A stretch of DNA of 64,000 nucleotides from positions 288,584,590 to 288,648,589 of the forward strand of contig NC_089492.1 in assembly GCF_036850765.1 (NCBI RefSeq), read 5' to 3'. Below, piece after piece: positions 41,766 through 51,995 of this stretch. This DNA is from Saccopteryx bilineata (Eukaryota > Chordata > Mammalia > Chiroptera > Emballonuridae). The notes beneath the pieces were generated by a model. The model did not search any database. It had not been told where the DNA came from and was given only the letters and a program-made list of their open reading frames with translations. The stretch's first letter is position 1; every line of letters begins with the position of its first letter. A program made the position numbers and the translations under genes.

Positions 41766-41769
41766 GAGC

Positions 41770-42135
41770 CTGGCCTTTGAGGCTTCCAGCATGTGTGCCC
41801 TTCCTGGCAGTGCTGGCTGGCTCCTCCTCCCTCAGGTCACCGGGGATGCCCCCTCTCAGAGGGCCTTCCGTGGCCACATGACCAGAAGTGGATCCCCACC
41901 CCCACTTATCTCTGTCTTCCTGGTCCCCACACGCATGGGCACTCAGCTGCTCTCAGTTATTGGCACGGTGCCCCCTCTGTCTCAGACCTCGTCCCAGGAC
42001 TGGGACATGCAGGGACCCATATGGACTTGCTGGCCTAATGGCTCCACCATCACCTGCCTGTTGTCAGTCTTTCCCACGGGCATGTGAGGTCCTGAAGACG
42101 GGGATGTTTAACACCCAGGGTGCCAGCCCCGTGTA
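41770..42135 (+). mobile_element. L2 LINE fragment
   Basis: GTGTGCCCTTCCTGGCAG, CTCCTCCCTCAGGTCACC, CTCAGAGGGCCTTCCGTGGC and CATGTGAGGTCCTGAAGACG are L2-like words in order, with diverged spacing. Confidence 0.55.
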
Positions 42136-42504
42136 GGTACAGAGGGGCCTCGGCCGTCTGTCCGGGGGATGACTGAGTGTGTGAGTGCTCCCCGTATGTT
42201 AGACCCACCTGGCAGAGACCCCAGTCTGATCTGTCCCCCCACCACCACCCAGAACAGAGCTCAACAGACATGGAAGGACACACTGAGTGTCTCAGTTCCT
42301 CCCCTCAAGGAGAGGAGGGGAGAGAGACTTACTCAGTGTGACACAGCCCCCAAGGAGGGCTCCATGGCCTGGCTGGGCCGAGGTCCGAGGGTCACAGCAG
42401 TTCTGACCAGGTGTGCACAGCCATGACCAGGAGATGGCGGGGCTGTGCCTGCTCTCCCCCACAGGCCGAGGGGGAGGGAAGGCAGCAACTGCAGGGTCTC
42501 TTTA

Positions 42505-42560
42505 GTATTCTGAGCCACGCAGGGGCTCAGTGGGTGCCTAATAAATGTTTACTGTTAGTG
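42505..42560 (+). mobile_element. L2 LINE terminus
   Basis: GGGGCTCAGTGGGTGCCTAA, then TAAATGTTTACTG, matches the end of L2 (gtaggcgctcaataaatatttgttg). Confidence 0.65.
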
Positions 42561-42887
42561 ATAAAACCCACCTTATTTATCCTGGGCCCATCTCCAAAGA
42601 CCACTTTACATTTGTAGAATAACCTTAATTACTCTCCCAACGTTCTCCCCAATGGGGTTGACTTTGTCGTTTCCAGTGAGGCCAGAGAGGGACCACGAGG
42701 GCCTGAGGTTACATAGCGCCCAGCCTGGCTCCCCCAGAGCCACTTCTGCAGCCTCGAGGGAGGGAGCACAGGACCCGGAAAAGCTTTACCCTTTTTCAAA
42801 AAAGTACTTCAGGGGTCAGCCTGAGAAGCCTGGACAGCTGCCCTCATGGCCCATCAGGTACTGTGGCATTTCTCACAAGAGGATTTA

Positions 42888-43227
42888 GGTACTGGTTGGT
42901 TGGCTCAGTGGTAGAGCGTCGGCCTGGCGTGTAGGAGTCGCCAGACAGGGCACACAGGAGAAGCTTCCATCTACTTCTCCACCCCTCCCCCTCTCCTTCC
43001 TCTCTGTCTCTCTCTTCTCCTCCCACAGCCAAAGTTCCATTGAAGTAAAGTTGGCCCGGGCGCTGAGGATGGCTCCATAGCCTCAGCCTCAGGCACTAAA
43101 GTAGCTTGGTTGCCGAGCAATGAAGCAGTGGCCCCAGATGGACAGAGCAGTGCCCTGTAGGAGGCTTGCCAGGTGGATCTCTGTTGGGGCACATGTGGGA
43201 GTCTGTCTGTCTGCCTCCCTGCCTCTC

Positions 43228-43272
<45 letters not shown>

Positions 43273-43285
43273 TTTCTGTCTGGTT
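42888..43285 (+). mobile_element. Decayed bat SINE (Rhin-1-like, CTGGCCGGTT head)
   Basis: GGTTGGTTGGCTCAGTGG with TAGAGCGTCGGCCTGGCG keeps the A-box region. The B box is destroyed (AGTCGCCAGACAGGGC in place of GGTTCGATTCC). The body follows the intact copy at 52712: GGGCACACAGGAGAAGC, CTCCACCCCTCCCCCTCTCC, GTTCCATTGAAGTAAAGTTG, GGCCCGGGCGCTGAGG and GTGGGAGTCTGTCTGTCTGC. An (AC)n run replaces the tail. Confidence 0.85.
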
Positions 43286-43326
43286 CTCCTATGTGGGAGT
43301 CTGTCTGTCTGCCTCCCTGCCTCTCA

Positions 43327-43374
<48 letters not shown>

Positions 43375-43392
43375 TTTCTGTCTGGTTCTCCT
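43193..43392 (+). repeat. ~98-bp tandem duplication containing (AC)n
   Basis: Two head-to-tail copies, 43193-43290 and 43291-43392, each ATGTGGGAGTCTGTCTGTC ... CTGCCTCTC-(AC)n-AGAATTTCTGTC-TGGTTCTCCT. The duplication starts inside the SINE 3-prime part and includes flanking sequence. The (AC)n lengths differ, about 20 and 22 units. Confidence 0.95.
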
Positions 43393-43644
43393 CCTTTGAA
43401 TTCCAAAAACTGAAAACTAAAAGGGACCTTGTAGGTCAGTCACGTCACACACACCTCCAACTAAAAGTGCACTCTGCCCTCACACTGCCCACCTCCCTTT
43501 ATTTTCTCTGTGGCACAAACCACAGTGGATACTGCATTTTGGTTAGTTCTCCTTTCTGAAGTCTCTCTCCGGGGGCAGGGGCTGTCCTCAGCGTCAGTAC
43601 ACAGTGGGCGCACAGTAGACATGTGTCCAGTGAGCCATGAGCCC

Positions 43645-43765
43645 CCAGTTTTCATGGTTAGGTAGCCTGCATCAAGTCTCTAAATCTCTCTGGGCCTCAG
43701 TTTCCCCAATGGGCATAAGATGTGCAGTCCCAGGGTGCTGTGGCCTCTCCATACATCTGAGTATC
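43645..43765 (+). mobile_element. MIR SINE fragment
   Basis: CTGCATCAAGTCTCTAAATC, TCTCTGGGCCTCAGTTTCCC and CAATGGGCATAAGATG follow MIR. Confidence 0.75.
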
Positions 43766-43769
43766 ACAG

Positions 43770-44980
43770 CCATTCTAAAGTTCAGACAGCATGGCCCCGG
43801 ACAGCCCACCAGGCACCAGGCAACATGGCTGTGGGCAGCGCGCCGGCTGCTGTCCAGTCACAAGATGGTGGTCTGCAAGAAATGCAGACCAAGGCCTCCC
43901 AGCACCCTGACCCTCACTGGTGGAGACAAAACTTGCTGTAGCCAGAGGACTGGGTGCCTCTCCACGTGCAGCTGGCCTTGGCCTGGACAGCGGGCTCTCG
44001 CTGGGTCTGAGTGGACCAAAGGCATGGGGAGGGTCAGGCCCTGCCCAGCCATGCTGACCTCCAGCCACCCCACCTGACTGCGTTCAGCCTGGCTCTGAGA
44101 ACCGGCCCCCCACCGATGCACATGGGTAAAGAGTGGACCAACCCCCTGTGACAAGACCCTGCCTGGACTCAGTGTCCCACTGGGTCTGGCCGGGCCGAGG
44201 ACGGCATGAACACTGGCCATGGGCTCACTGCCTCACCCCCATGTGTGAGGACGGATAGCCCAGGAGGAAGAGGGCCAGGGGAAGGGGCAGGACGAATGCT
44301 GCCCTGTTGCCTGGAAGGTGACCAGGACACTCTGGCTCTGGGCTGAGGTCACACTGGGGTATGTGTGTGTGTAGGGGGGACAGGACGTGTTCAAAGGCCA
44401 CAGCAGAAGAGGGCTGGGGAGAGCCCTTTCTGGAAGGTGTGGAGGGGGCACACAGACCAAATGGGCCTGAAGCCCCTGACCAAACCAGAACTCGAGGCCC
44501 AGGTGGGCGAACCCTGAACTCTGGCTGGACACGGACCAGAAAGCCTGGGAATCCAGGGAGGTGGACACGCACAGCCCGCAGGTCGGTGGGCGTGCGATGA
44601 AGGGGCCGGCTGTGGCGCCCAGTGGGCGGGGGCTGGACCACGAGGATTCACAGCAGACGCAGGAAGCCTGGGACCTTCCCACGCACGCATGCAGCCCCGG
44701 TGCCGGCCGGAGTCATATCAGCAGTTTGAGCTTGAGCATCTTTGCAGATGGCAGCAGGTGACATCCCCCAAAAAGAGGCGATTACATTCTGGGAAGTGCA
44801 GGGAGCATGAGGGTGGAGTGAGGACAACCCATTGGGGTCCAGGGAGCTGGGAAGGGGAGGGGAGCAGGAGGCTGGGAGCGGGGGTGGGGGGTTGGCGGGA
44901 CTCGGGGCGGGGGGGTGTGTGTGTGGGCACAGCGACTTGGCCAGCTTGGAGGGAGGTGGAGAGGCAGGCAGAAGTTTCAG
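43770..44980. other. GC-rich unassigned tract
   Basis: No repeat recognised. Frames of 97-149 codons overlap on both strands around 44225-44690; chance. Confidence 0.4.
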
Positions 44981-44984
44981 CGTT

Positions 44985-45190
44985 GGTGGCAAACAAAGCT
45001 TAAATTACCCAAACTGCCGCGGCCTTTCCAGTCTGCCGCTACCAGCCGCTGGTATCAAACTGAGTTATGCCTCTCAACTATGCAGGAAAGTGCTGAATTA
45101 AACAGCTTAGTGGCTTTACATATTCAAACCAAGGCACAACACCGTAAAATATGCTGAGGAACAGTTGTCTAATGCACATCCCTTCAAGCG
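44985..45190. promoter_or_regulatory. AT-rich island, strong conserved-element candidate
   Basis: AACAAAGCTTAAATTACCC, GGTATCAAACTGAGTTATGC, GTGCTGAATTAAACAGC, GGCTTTACATATTCAAACC, CCGTAAAATATGCTGAGG and GTTGTCTAATGCACATCCC. AACAAAG is a TCF/SOX-type word, and ATATGC/ATGCACAT are POU-like. Unique by eye. Inferred. Confidence 0.45.
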
Positions 45191-45194
45191 GGTT

Positions 45195-47195
45195 TTTTTC
45201 CTTTCGGCTCCAATGCCCGGTCTGAGAGAGGCTGAAGGACGGGCAGCTGTGAGGCCAGAGGTGGTGGCAGGAGGCAGGTGCGAGTTGGCCAGGGGCCTGG
45301 GCACCTTTTCCTGGTCACCAGGCCTCCTCCGAGCCCCTCCTCTAAGTCTTCGCCTGGGCCATGGGCCTTTGATGGAGGAAACCTGAGTCACAGGTCCCCA
45401 TGCTCTCTCCTGAGACTGGGCGTGCTCTTCTGAGTGGGACTCAGGCCGGAGGAGGGGTGGAACCTTGGCAGTGGGTGTCAGTGATAAATGCTTGTGGACA
45501 CTGAGTGCACAGTGGTGTCCTCTCCCAGGCCAGGGAGCAGGCAGGGCTTAGGGGGTCTTCCCTACGATGCACAAACTGATTCTGCCTCTGCGAAGTAGCC
45601 AGGAGTCATTCCAGGACTGTGGTGAACAGGCGGGTGGTCTCCGTGGGCAGTGGCATCCACGGACCCTACACGCTGAGTCACTGCCCCCTGACGCCAGCTC
45701 TGCCTTTGAGTCCTGCTGTGTCCCCTCCTGCCATGAATCGCCCCCTCCCTGGCCCGCTGGAGTCATCAGGAGGGGCTTTGCTCATCCTACTGGACGATGC
45801 AGCCTGGGCCAGGCTGGTAGTGTGGGTCCCGAGTAGCTGGGAGCCCAGTTCCCTGAGGGCAGTGCACCGAGTGACGTCAACAAGGAGTCTTGTGCCCATG
45901 CCGCCTGCTGCCCCTTGGCCCGGCTGCCCGTTCCTCTGCCCTCCTGCACCCCATGGGCCCGCGGAAGCCCCTCTGAGAGTGCTGAGCTCACGCCTGGCGG
46001 CTGAGCGGAGGGCAGAGGGCCTGAGGTGATTGATAACAAGGGACCCCAGTGAGGGGCCGGGCCCTCCCGCTCAGTGGGGTCAGCGGGGATGGAAGCGCAC
46101 GCAGGGCAGCAATGACCAGAGGGCTGAGGGGAGCTCCCCTCTGTAGCTGGAGCTCAAACCCCATTAGATTCATGGAGAGCGTGTGCATCTGTTTTACAAA
46201 GATTCTCAATCCCAAAATAGCACGTTTTTCTATAAAGAGCAGAAAACCATTCTCTCACCCAGAACCCCAACATGTTCCAAAATGCGCTGGGAATCTGACC
46301 TGTGCTCCTTCTAGAACTCTCCTCCAGCCAGGACCCGAGGTCTCGTCTATGCCCTTACCTCCCAGCGGCTGGAGGTTTAGCCAGACTGGGCCGGGGGGGG
46401 GGGTTCACCCCACTCTGCCAAGGACTCCTGGGGACTGTGTGACGGGGGCTTGTGACAGGGGCCAGCTCTGTGCCCACCTGGCGTCTTGGGGGGCCTCTGG
46501 CACGGCCCCCCATCCCCGAACTGGTGCCTCTGCTGGGTGTGGAAACATGAACACAGCTGCCGGGCTCCCTGCCTCTCTCTCCCTGATCCTTTAATCTGAG
46601 ACTATTAAAACTTCATTCCACTCCTATTGGTGAACCATCAATCACAGTCACCAAGCAGCCTCCGGCTCCCAGAGCCCAGTAGGAGGGTGGTGGGGGGCGG
46701 GGGCACAGCCTTTGAGGGCAGAAGGCAGGAGGCAGGAGGGATGCTCCAGCACCCGGCAGCCTCTCCCCTGGGCAGAGCCCGGGCTTGGGAGAGCCGCTGT
46801 GACCTTGAGAAGGACGGCACACGTGGGGCGGCCTTCGGCAGGCAGGCCGCGGGCGGGCTTCCCTCTGCAGGCAGAGGCTGGCCCGTGGCCCTTCGAGCAG
46901 CTGCCCAGGGCCCCTCTCAGTGGGCTGAGGGTGGTGCTCACGTCCAGAGGGTGCAGAGGCACCCCAGCACCAGCTGCCTCCTCTTCCTGAGCTGCCGATG
47001 TCGGGGGCGGGGGGGTGGGGACGGGGACCTCGGCCTTTCTCTCTGAGCAGCCCCTGGGCTCCCTCCAGGTTCTGACCCCAGACCACGCTGTCCCTCTTCC
47101 CAAGGTGATCATGGCCTCAGGGAGGAGGGACTGGGGCCTGGGGTCCCGCCCTTAAAGAATGACTTATGAAAAGGCAGCACGGGCCAGGGTTTGCA
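45195..47195. other. GC-rich unassigned tract
   Basis: 2 kb without a repeat family or exon I can support. An 11-G run lies at 46393-46403. At 46590-46640 an AATCTGAGACTATTAAAAC word and ATTGGTGAACC form a small AT-rich patch. Frames up to 181 codons overlap antisense frames and are not called. Confidence 0.4.
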
Positions 47196-47199
47196 GGAT

Positions 47200-47330
47200 C
47201 ATGGGTCTTTTTCTTAATTAAAAAAATCCAATTAAATGAAGATATCAGAAATAAATAACGCTCAAGTCATTAGTGCGACTTTTATCTTAATGACTACAGC
47301 TGCCGAGATTCTTAATTCTGAGGGCCACCT
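47200..47330. promoter_or_regulatory. AT-rich island, strong conserved-element candidate
   Basis: TTTTTCTTAATTAAAAAAAT, CCAATTAAATGAAGATATC, AAATAAATAACGCTC, AAGTCATTAGTGCGAC, TTTTATCTTAATGACTAC and GAGATTCTTAATTCTGAGG: at least five TAAT/ATTA cores in about 110 bp inside a high-GC region. No repeat recognised. Inferred. Confidence 0.5.
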
Positions 47331-47390
47331 TCCTGCCACCGAGGCGGGGAGCAGGTTTTTGCTGGAGAGCCACAGGGCCTGCAGCAGCGG

Positions 47391-47392
<2 letters not shown>

Positions 47393-47451
<59 letters not shown>
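47393..47451 (+). repeat. (GT)14(GA)n compound microsatellite
   Basis: A GT run at 47393-47420 passes directly into GA units broken by AAAG, ending about 47451. Confidence 0.95.
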
Positions 47452-47454
<3 letters not shown>

Positions 47455-47518
47455 CCGGGCCCCTGCCTGCCAACCCTCTGCACCTGCCAGAGCACTGGCA
47501 TCGGGGCGCGGGCCTCCC

Positions 47519-47602
47519 TGCCCCTCTCTCTAATTGCTGGGCTTTGAACAACCCCCCACCTGCCCTTCTCTCTAATTGCTGGGCTTTGAACAACCCTCCA
47601 CC
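47519..47602 (+). repeat. 42-bp tandem duplication
   Basis: TCTCTAATTGCTGGGCTTTG and AACAACCC occur twice with a 42-bp period (TAATTGCT at 47531 and 47573). The copies are nearly identical, so the event is recent. The unit duplicates a TAATTG core. Confidence 0.9.
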
Positions 47603-47604
47603 CC

Positions 47605-48115
47605 TGTGGCCCTTTCCTGCCACATCTAAAGGGAAGTGCTGGCCCCTCTGGTGGCGAATCCAGCCCCGCCTGGAGCAGAGGCAGCAGGCCAGGCTGGGAC
47701 AGGGACCAGGCCCAGCGCAGGCCCAAAGGGACCCTGGGGGGCTGGACCAGCAGGGCTCTGGGAAGCTGGAGATAAGAAGCTGCCGGAGCCTGATGGGTCT
47801 GGAGGGGATCTGAGTCCTGGGAAGGTGGCAGGGAGCCCAGCACGAAGGCCTCCTGATTGTCACTTTGCCTCGGGACTTAGAAAGACGGAGAGGAGGCAGA
47901 CTGAGTCAAAGAGCTGGGGGCCCCCACTGACACTGGCTTGTGGGGGGGAGCACTCACGGCAGCTGGTTAGGCTCCTCCACCACCTCCCTCCGTGGCTGCA
48001 GCCTCAGACATTTCCCCACAATTCCACTTCCTCCTTCCAGATGCGCCTGAACGGCCCTTGCTGGCCCTGGAAATGCCTCTTGCTGATTCTTCCCACCACC
48101 ACAACCTCAAGACGT
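47605..48115. other. Unassigned unique sequence
   Basis: No repeat or exon recognised. Confidence 0.35.
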
Positions 48116-48119
48116 GTGG

Positions 48120-48215
48120 CTGGACAGGTCAGTCTCATTCACCCCACGCCCCGGTCCATGTCTCCACCTGAGTCTGGCATGTAGTGGGAGCTTAAGAAAT
48201 GTGTGGCAACCGACT
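48120..48215 (+). mobile_element. L2 LINE terminal fragment
   Basis: CCATGTCTCCACCTGAGTC, TGGCATGTAGTGGGAGC and TTAAGAAATGTGTGGC correspond to the L2 end. Confidence 0.6.
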
Positions 48216-48219
48216 GATG

Positions 48220-48585
48220 GACGGAAAGGAGCCATGGTGAGAAATGCACCCAAGCTCCCCATTGAATTTCTACCCTCTTGACATGAATGTATATCACTCA
48301 CCAATACTTTTTAAAAGCAGTGACAACAGCATCTCCCATTTGCTTTTCTATGAAAAAATCAAGATCTATAAAGATGGAGGCGATCGAACATTCTGGATCT
48401 CAGACTGTCAGCACTGGGTAACAGCTGGGAAAGTCTCTGGCCCATTCTCACGGTCCCGCCGAGGATGTGAAGGCTCAGGGCGCCTGGCAGGCTCAGAATC
48501 CGGGTCCAGGCCTTCCGGCCCCTTTATTGTCCCCATTTGTGGACATGTTGGGATGTGACAGGGCCTTGGTCCTGGGACACACCCA
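48220..48585. other. Unassigned, partly MIR-like
   Basis: GGGTAACAGCTGGGAAAG then GTGAAGGCTCAGGGCGCC could be a worn inverted MIR; not firm. Confidence 0.3.
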
Positions 48586-48589
48586 GGAG

Positions 48590-48905
48590 ACAGGATAGGA
48601 GGGACAGAAAACCCCAGAACCTCAGAATGTGGCCTTATTTGGAAACAGGGTCCTTAGAAGAAGAAGGAAATCTGGACACAGACACACACACACAGGCCAC
48701 GTGACAATGGAGGCAGCGCCTGGGCCGCAGAAGCTAGGACGAGCCCTGTCCTAGCATCCTCGGGGGGAGCGTGACCCTGCTGACACCTCCTCTTGGGCTC
48801 CCAGCCTCCAGACTGAGAGAGAATAAATTCCTGCTGTTTCAAGCCCGCAGTCTGTGGTACTTTGTTACGGCGGAGTCCGAGGATACTAATATACTCCCCA
48901 ACCCT
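48590..48905 (+). mobile_element. MLT1-type LTR (ERVL-MaLR), internally deleted
   Basis: CCCAGAACCTCAGAATGTGG, CCTTATTTGGAAACAGGGTC, AGAAGAAGAAGG, GCCACGTGACAATGGAGGC, GAGCGTGACCCTGCTGACAC, CCAGCCTCCAGACTGAGAG, GAATAAATTCCTGCTGTTTC, TCTGTGGTACTTTGTTACGG and AGGATACTAATATA. The LTR is shortened but retains an AATAAA word and the TTTGTTA-type end. Confidence 0.75.
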
Positions 48906-48987
48906 GCCAATGCTGGGTGTTTGCGCAAAATAGAAGCCCAGGACATGGGCTGAGGTGCAGCCGAGGCTCCCTGGGGCAGGGCCTGGG

Positions 48988-49429
48988 TTGTTCTGTAAGG
49001 GACAGTGCGTGGGGTGAGGGCCGTGCGGATGCACACGCGAGGCTGTTCTGTAAGGGACAGTGCGCGGGGTGAGGGCCGGCGGATGCACACGCGAGGCTGT
49101 TCTGTAAGGGACAGTGCGCGGGGTGAGGGCCGGCGGATGCACACGCGAGGCTGTTCTGTAAGGGACAGTGCGCGGGGGTGAGGGCCGTGCGGATGCACAC
49201 GCGAGGCTGTTCTGTAAGGGACAGTGCGCGGGGGTGAGGGCCGGCGGATGCACACGCGAGGCTGTTCTGTAAGGGACAGTGCGCGGGGGTGAGGGCCGTG
49301 CGGATGCACACGCGAGGCTGTTCTGTAAGGGACAGTGCGCGGGGGTGAGGGCCGTGCGGATGCACACGCGAGGCTGTTCTGTAAGGGACAGTGCGCGGGG
49401 GTGAGGGCCGTGCGGATGCACACGCGAGG
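48988..49429 (+). repeat. 54-57-bp minisatellite, 8 copies, CpG-bearing
   Basis: The unit begins GGCTGTTCTGTAAGGGACAG and ends GATGCACACGCGA. Copies start near 48988, 49041, 49095, 49149, 49205, 49260, 49316 and 49372. Two variant sites change unit length: GCGGGG versus GCGGGGG, and CCGTGCGG versus CCGGCGG. Each unit has several CpGs. The long minus frames of 159-317 codons through it are repeat translations in shifting registers. Confidence 0.95.
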
Positions 49430-49464
49430 CCAGGGACCTTGGAGCAGCACCAGCGTGCCTTGGA

Positions 49465-49615
49465 ACCCGGCTTTGTCCCTTTCTAACTGTGTGACCTGGA
49501 AGCCACCAAGCCTCCTGAGATGCCATCTGCTCATCTGAATAAGGGGATGAGCAGGGAATCCTATCTCCTAGGGTTACCAAGAGGTTTAGAAGCCCGTTTG
49601 CAAACATTGACCAGG
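49465..49615 (+). mobile_element. MIR SINE
   Basis: TTTCTAACTGTGTGACCTGG, AAGCCACCAAGCCTCC, CATCTGCTCATCTGAATAAG and CTATCTCCTAGGGTTACC follow MIR, ending in a GTTTGCAAACATTG segment. Confidence 0.85.
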
Positions 49616-49904
49616 GTCTGCTGTGAGCATCACCTCACGACAGATGCTGGGGCGACATAGCCTAGTGGGGAGATGCTCCTAGACCTAGGACCACACCAAC
49701 AGAGGTCCATGCTGGAAGAGGAGCCTGGTTTTGGGAGCACCCTTCCGCTGGGACTGGAAGGCTGAGCAGCCATGAGCTGGCTGAGGGGTGGGGTGCACAT
49801 TTGAACCTGCAAGAGGCCGGGTTGTCAGGAGAACAGGGAGGGGGCGCACAGCTGAGATAAGGCCGGAGGGCAGGAAGGGGCTCGGACATCTCCAACCTCC
49901 ACAT

Positions 49905-49996
49905 GAGAGTGCGCGCATGTGTGTACAACTATGTGCATGTGTGTGCACGCATGTGTGTGCATACGTTTGCATGTGTGCATGCGCCGTGTGTGTGAA
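49905..49996 (+). repeat. Alternating purine-pyrimidine TG/CA tract
   Basis: An imperfect TG-rich run (GTGCGCGCATGTGTGTAC, GCATGTGTGTGCACGC, GTGTGCATGCGCCGTGTGTG) with interspersed CG and CA steps. Confidence 0.9.
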
Positions 49997-49999
49997 GAA

Positions 50000-50420
50000 A
50001 TCAGATTCCTGTTGTTTCTCCTGTTGGCTGCCGCAGGGGACGCGTTTGGAAGGTCCTGAGCTTGTCGAGTCTGGGGGCGACCTTGGCAAGGGTCGGGGAA
50101 GGTGTAGCCATCATGCCTCTTTGTTTTCTTTTTCTGAAGCTTTGACACCTGGGGCCTCACTGCCCTGGGGAGACCACCCCACCCAGGAACCAGCCAGCTC
50201 CTAGAGACAGTGAGTAGCCAGCCAGGAGCACACCTCTCATAAGCAAACCAGCCAATACAGAGCACAACCCCCGCCTCCTCTAAAGGACTATCACGGTCAG
50301 GGTCCCACTTCCTGCCCTGATCACCCAGGCACGGCTGGTGCCCGACAGCCCGGGGCAGCTCTGTGCCCAGAACCACTCCTGGGCCTGCTGACCTGTCTGC
50401 CCGCGGAAAACACAACAATG
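50000..50420. other. Unassigned unique sequence
   Basis: No repeat or exon recognised. Confidence 0.35.
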
Positions 50421-50421
50421 G

Positions 50422-50560
50422 GGCCCCCCACGTTTCCCGCTCCCTCTGCCCTGTGACCAGCCCTGGGCCCCCCACGTTCCCCTGCTCCCTCTGCCCTGTG
50501 ACCAGCCCTGGGGCCGCCCACGTGGCCGTGGGGGTGGCGTGCCCCCACGTGGGGTGGACA
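50422..50560 (+). repeat. 44-46-bp tandem duplication ending in an E-box hairpin
   Basis: CCCCCCACGTT...CTCCCTCTGCCCTGTGACC is repeated with a 44-bp step and begins a third time. The third copy opens into CACGTG at 50519-50524, and a second CACGTG sits at 50546-50551. Between them GTGGGGG and CCCCCAC form a 7-bp inverted repeat. Confidence 0.85.
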
Positions 50561-50564
50561 GGGA

Positions 50565-51690
50565 CTGTAACAGACCATCTTTTCAATGGCAATCATCCCA
50601 AACAGTCATAAAATCTACATTTTAAGGCAGAAGTCCCTGGAGAGTGGCAGTAGGCTGTAGGAAGTGGCTCAATTTGAGTCGTTCAGGGGGCAAGAGGACA
50701 GACCTGGTGATGGAAAGTGGAAGGGCTGGGACAGATCATTTCCAGGGTGCAGGCCTGGTTTGGGGGACTCTGCCGGGTGCTTGGCCGATGGGCCAGGGAA
50801 ATGAGGAGACAGTGGACGTCCGGGAGGGTGCCGCCGGGGCAGGGAAGGAGGAGGAAGGCAGAGGACAGGGGTGCAGTGGCTGTAGGAAGGGAAGGAGGAT
50901 GGAGGGAGAGGCTGCCTGCTCCTCGGGTGCCAGCTGCCCTGCCAGGTCCGGCCCATGTGCCCTCAAGAAAAAGTCACCACCTTTAAAATAGAAACAAACG
51001 GTCTCTTGCTTTTTGTGTCAATCGAAGCTGTTGGTTTCCCCTGGTTCTAAACCAGGGAGAGCTCTGTGGGTCTCAGGACAGCTGCCTAGGCTACACACCA
51101 ACCCAGCCCCCCAGAACAGACCCTGCCCTGCCGGCCTCCAAGGCTGCCCTCCGACGCTGCTGCCCACTGAGGCCCAGTGGCCGGCTGCAGGGCGACCCAG
51201 GCTGCTGGCACTGGGGGACAGGAGGTTCACAGTTTCCCACGAGGTGCCAGCTTTCACACATCATTACCCGATGTTGAAAGAAGCAGCCGATGGCTCTGTG
51301 AGCCTCCTTCTCGCCTCCATTAGCAGATTGCTTGAAAAAAAAAAAAATCTGAAAAATTCAGTTCTCAGACGTGGGCCCCGCCATCTGCCTTGGGAAGTCA
51401 GCTGGGTCTGATCTGTCCTGAAAAAGGGCTGCCTCCTGCCCCCGGGAGGGGGACTGAGCCAAGGAGAGTGGTCCCAAGCGCCGGGGGACTCCAAAAGTCA
51501 TGGACGTTTAAGTCCTGGGGGCGGAGGAAGACCCCAACTCTCGTCAGACGGGGCTGCCAAGGAGAGGTTGGGAGGGACATGCTTGGTGTTTGTGTCAGGC
51601 TGAAAACGGGAGAAAGAGTAAAAAAGGGCCAGACGCAAGCAGGCTGGGGACAGTGACAGGAGGGGGGAGGAGCAGGGAGGGCCAATCACT
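50565..51690. other. Unassigned unique sequence
   Basis: No repeat or exon recognised. A GA-rich stretch at 50835-50910 and an A13 run at 51336-51348 are the only simple features. Confidence 0.4.
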
Positions 51691-51696
51691 TCCATC

Positions 51697-51995
51697 TTTC
51701 TTTTCTTTTTTAAGCAGGAGAGACAGACAGAAGGGAGAGAGATGAGAAGCATCAATCTGTAGTTGCGGCACTTGAGCTCCTTGTTCATTGATTGCTTTCT
51801 CGTATGTGCCTTGACCCAGGGGACTCCAGTAGAATGAGTGACCACTGCTCAAGCCAGTGACCTTAAGCTCAAGCCAGTGACCTTGGGGGTCATGTCTATG
51901 ATCCCATGCTCTGGCCGGCGATCTTGGGGTTTTGAACCTGGGTCTTCAGCATCCCACATTGATACTCTATCCACTGCACCACCACCTGGTCAGGC
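51697..51995 (-). mobile_element. Bat SINE (Rhin-1-like)
   Basis: A T-rich start, then GAGAGAGATGAGAAGCATC, TTCATTGATTGCTTTCTCG, TATGTGCCTTGACCC, two CTCAAGCCAGTGACCTT modules, and the inverted head TATCCACTGCACCACCACC-TGGTCAGGC. Same type as the copies at 7416 and 10265. Target duplications not resolved. Confidence 0.85.

Noticed and set aside
43089..43559. Thr/His and Val/Cys repeat frames
   Set aside because: Translations of duplicated (AC)n runs.
30597..49429. CRISPR array
   Set aside because: The arrays are contiguous minisatellites without unique spacers, in a mammalian genome.
48654..49607. 317-codon minus-strand open frame with repeated peptide blocks
   Set aside because: It runs straight through the 54-57-bp minisatellite, and two other frames show the same peptides in shifted register. 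No start context, splice signal or family match.
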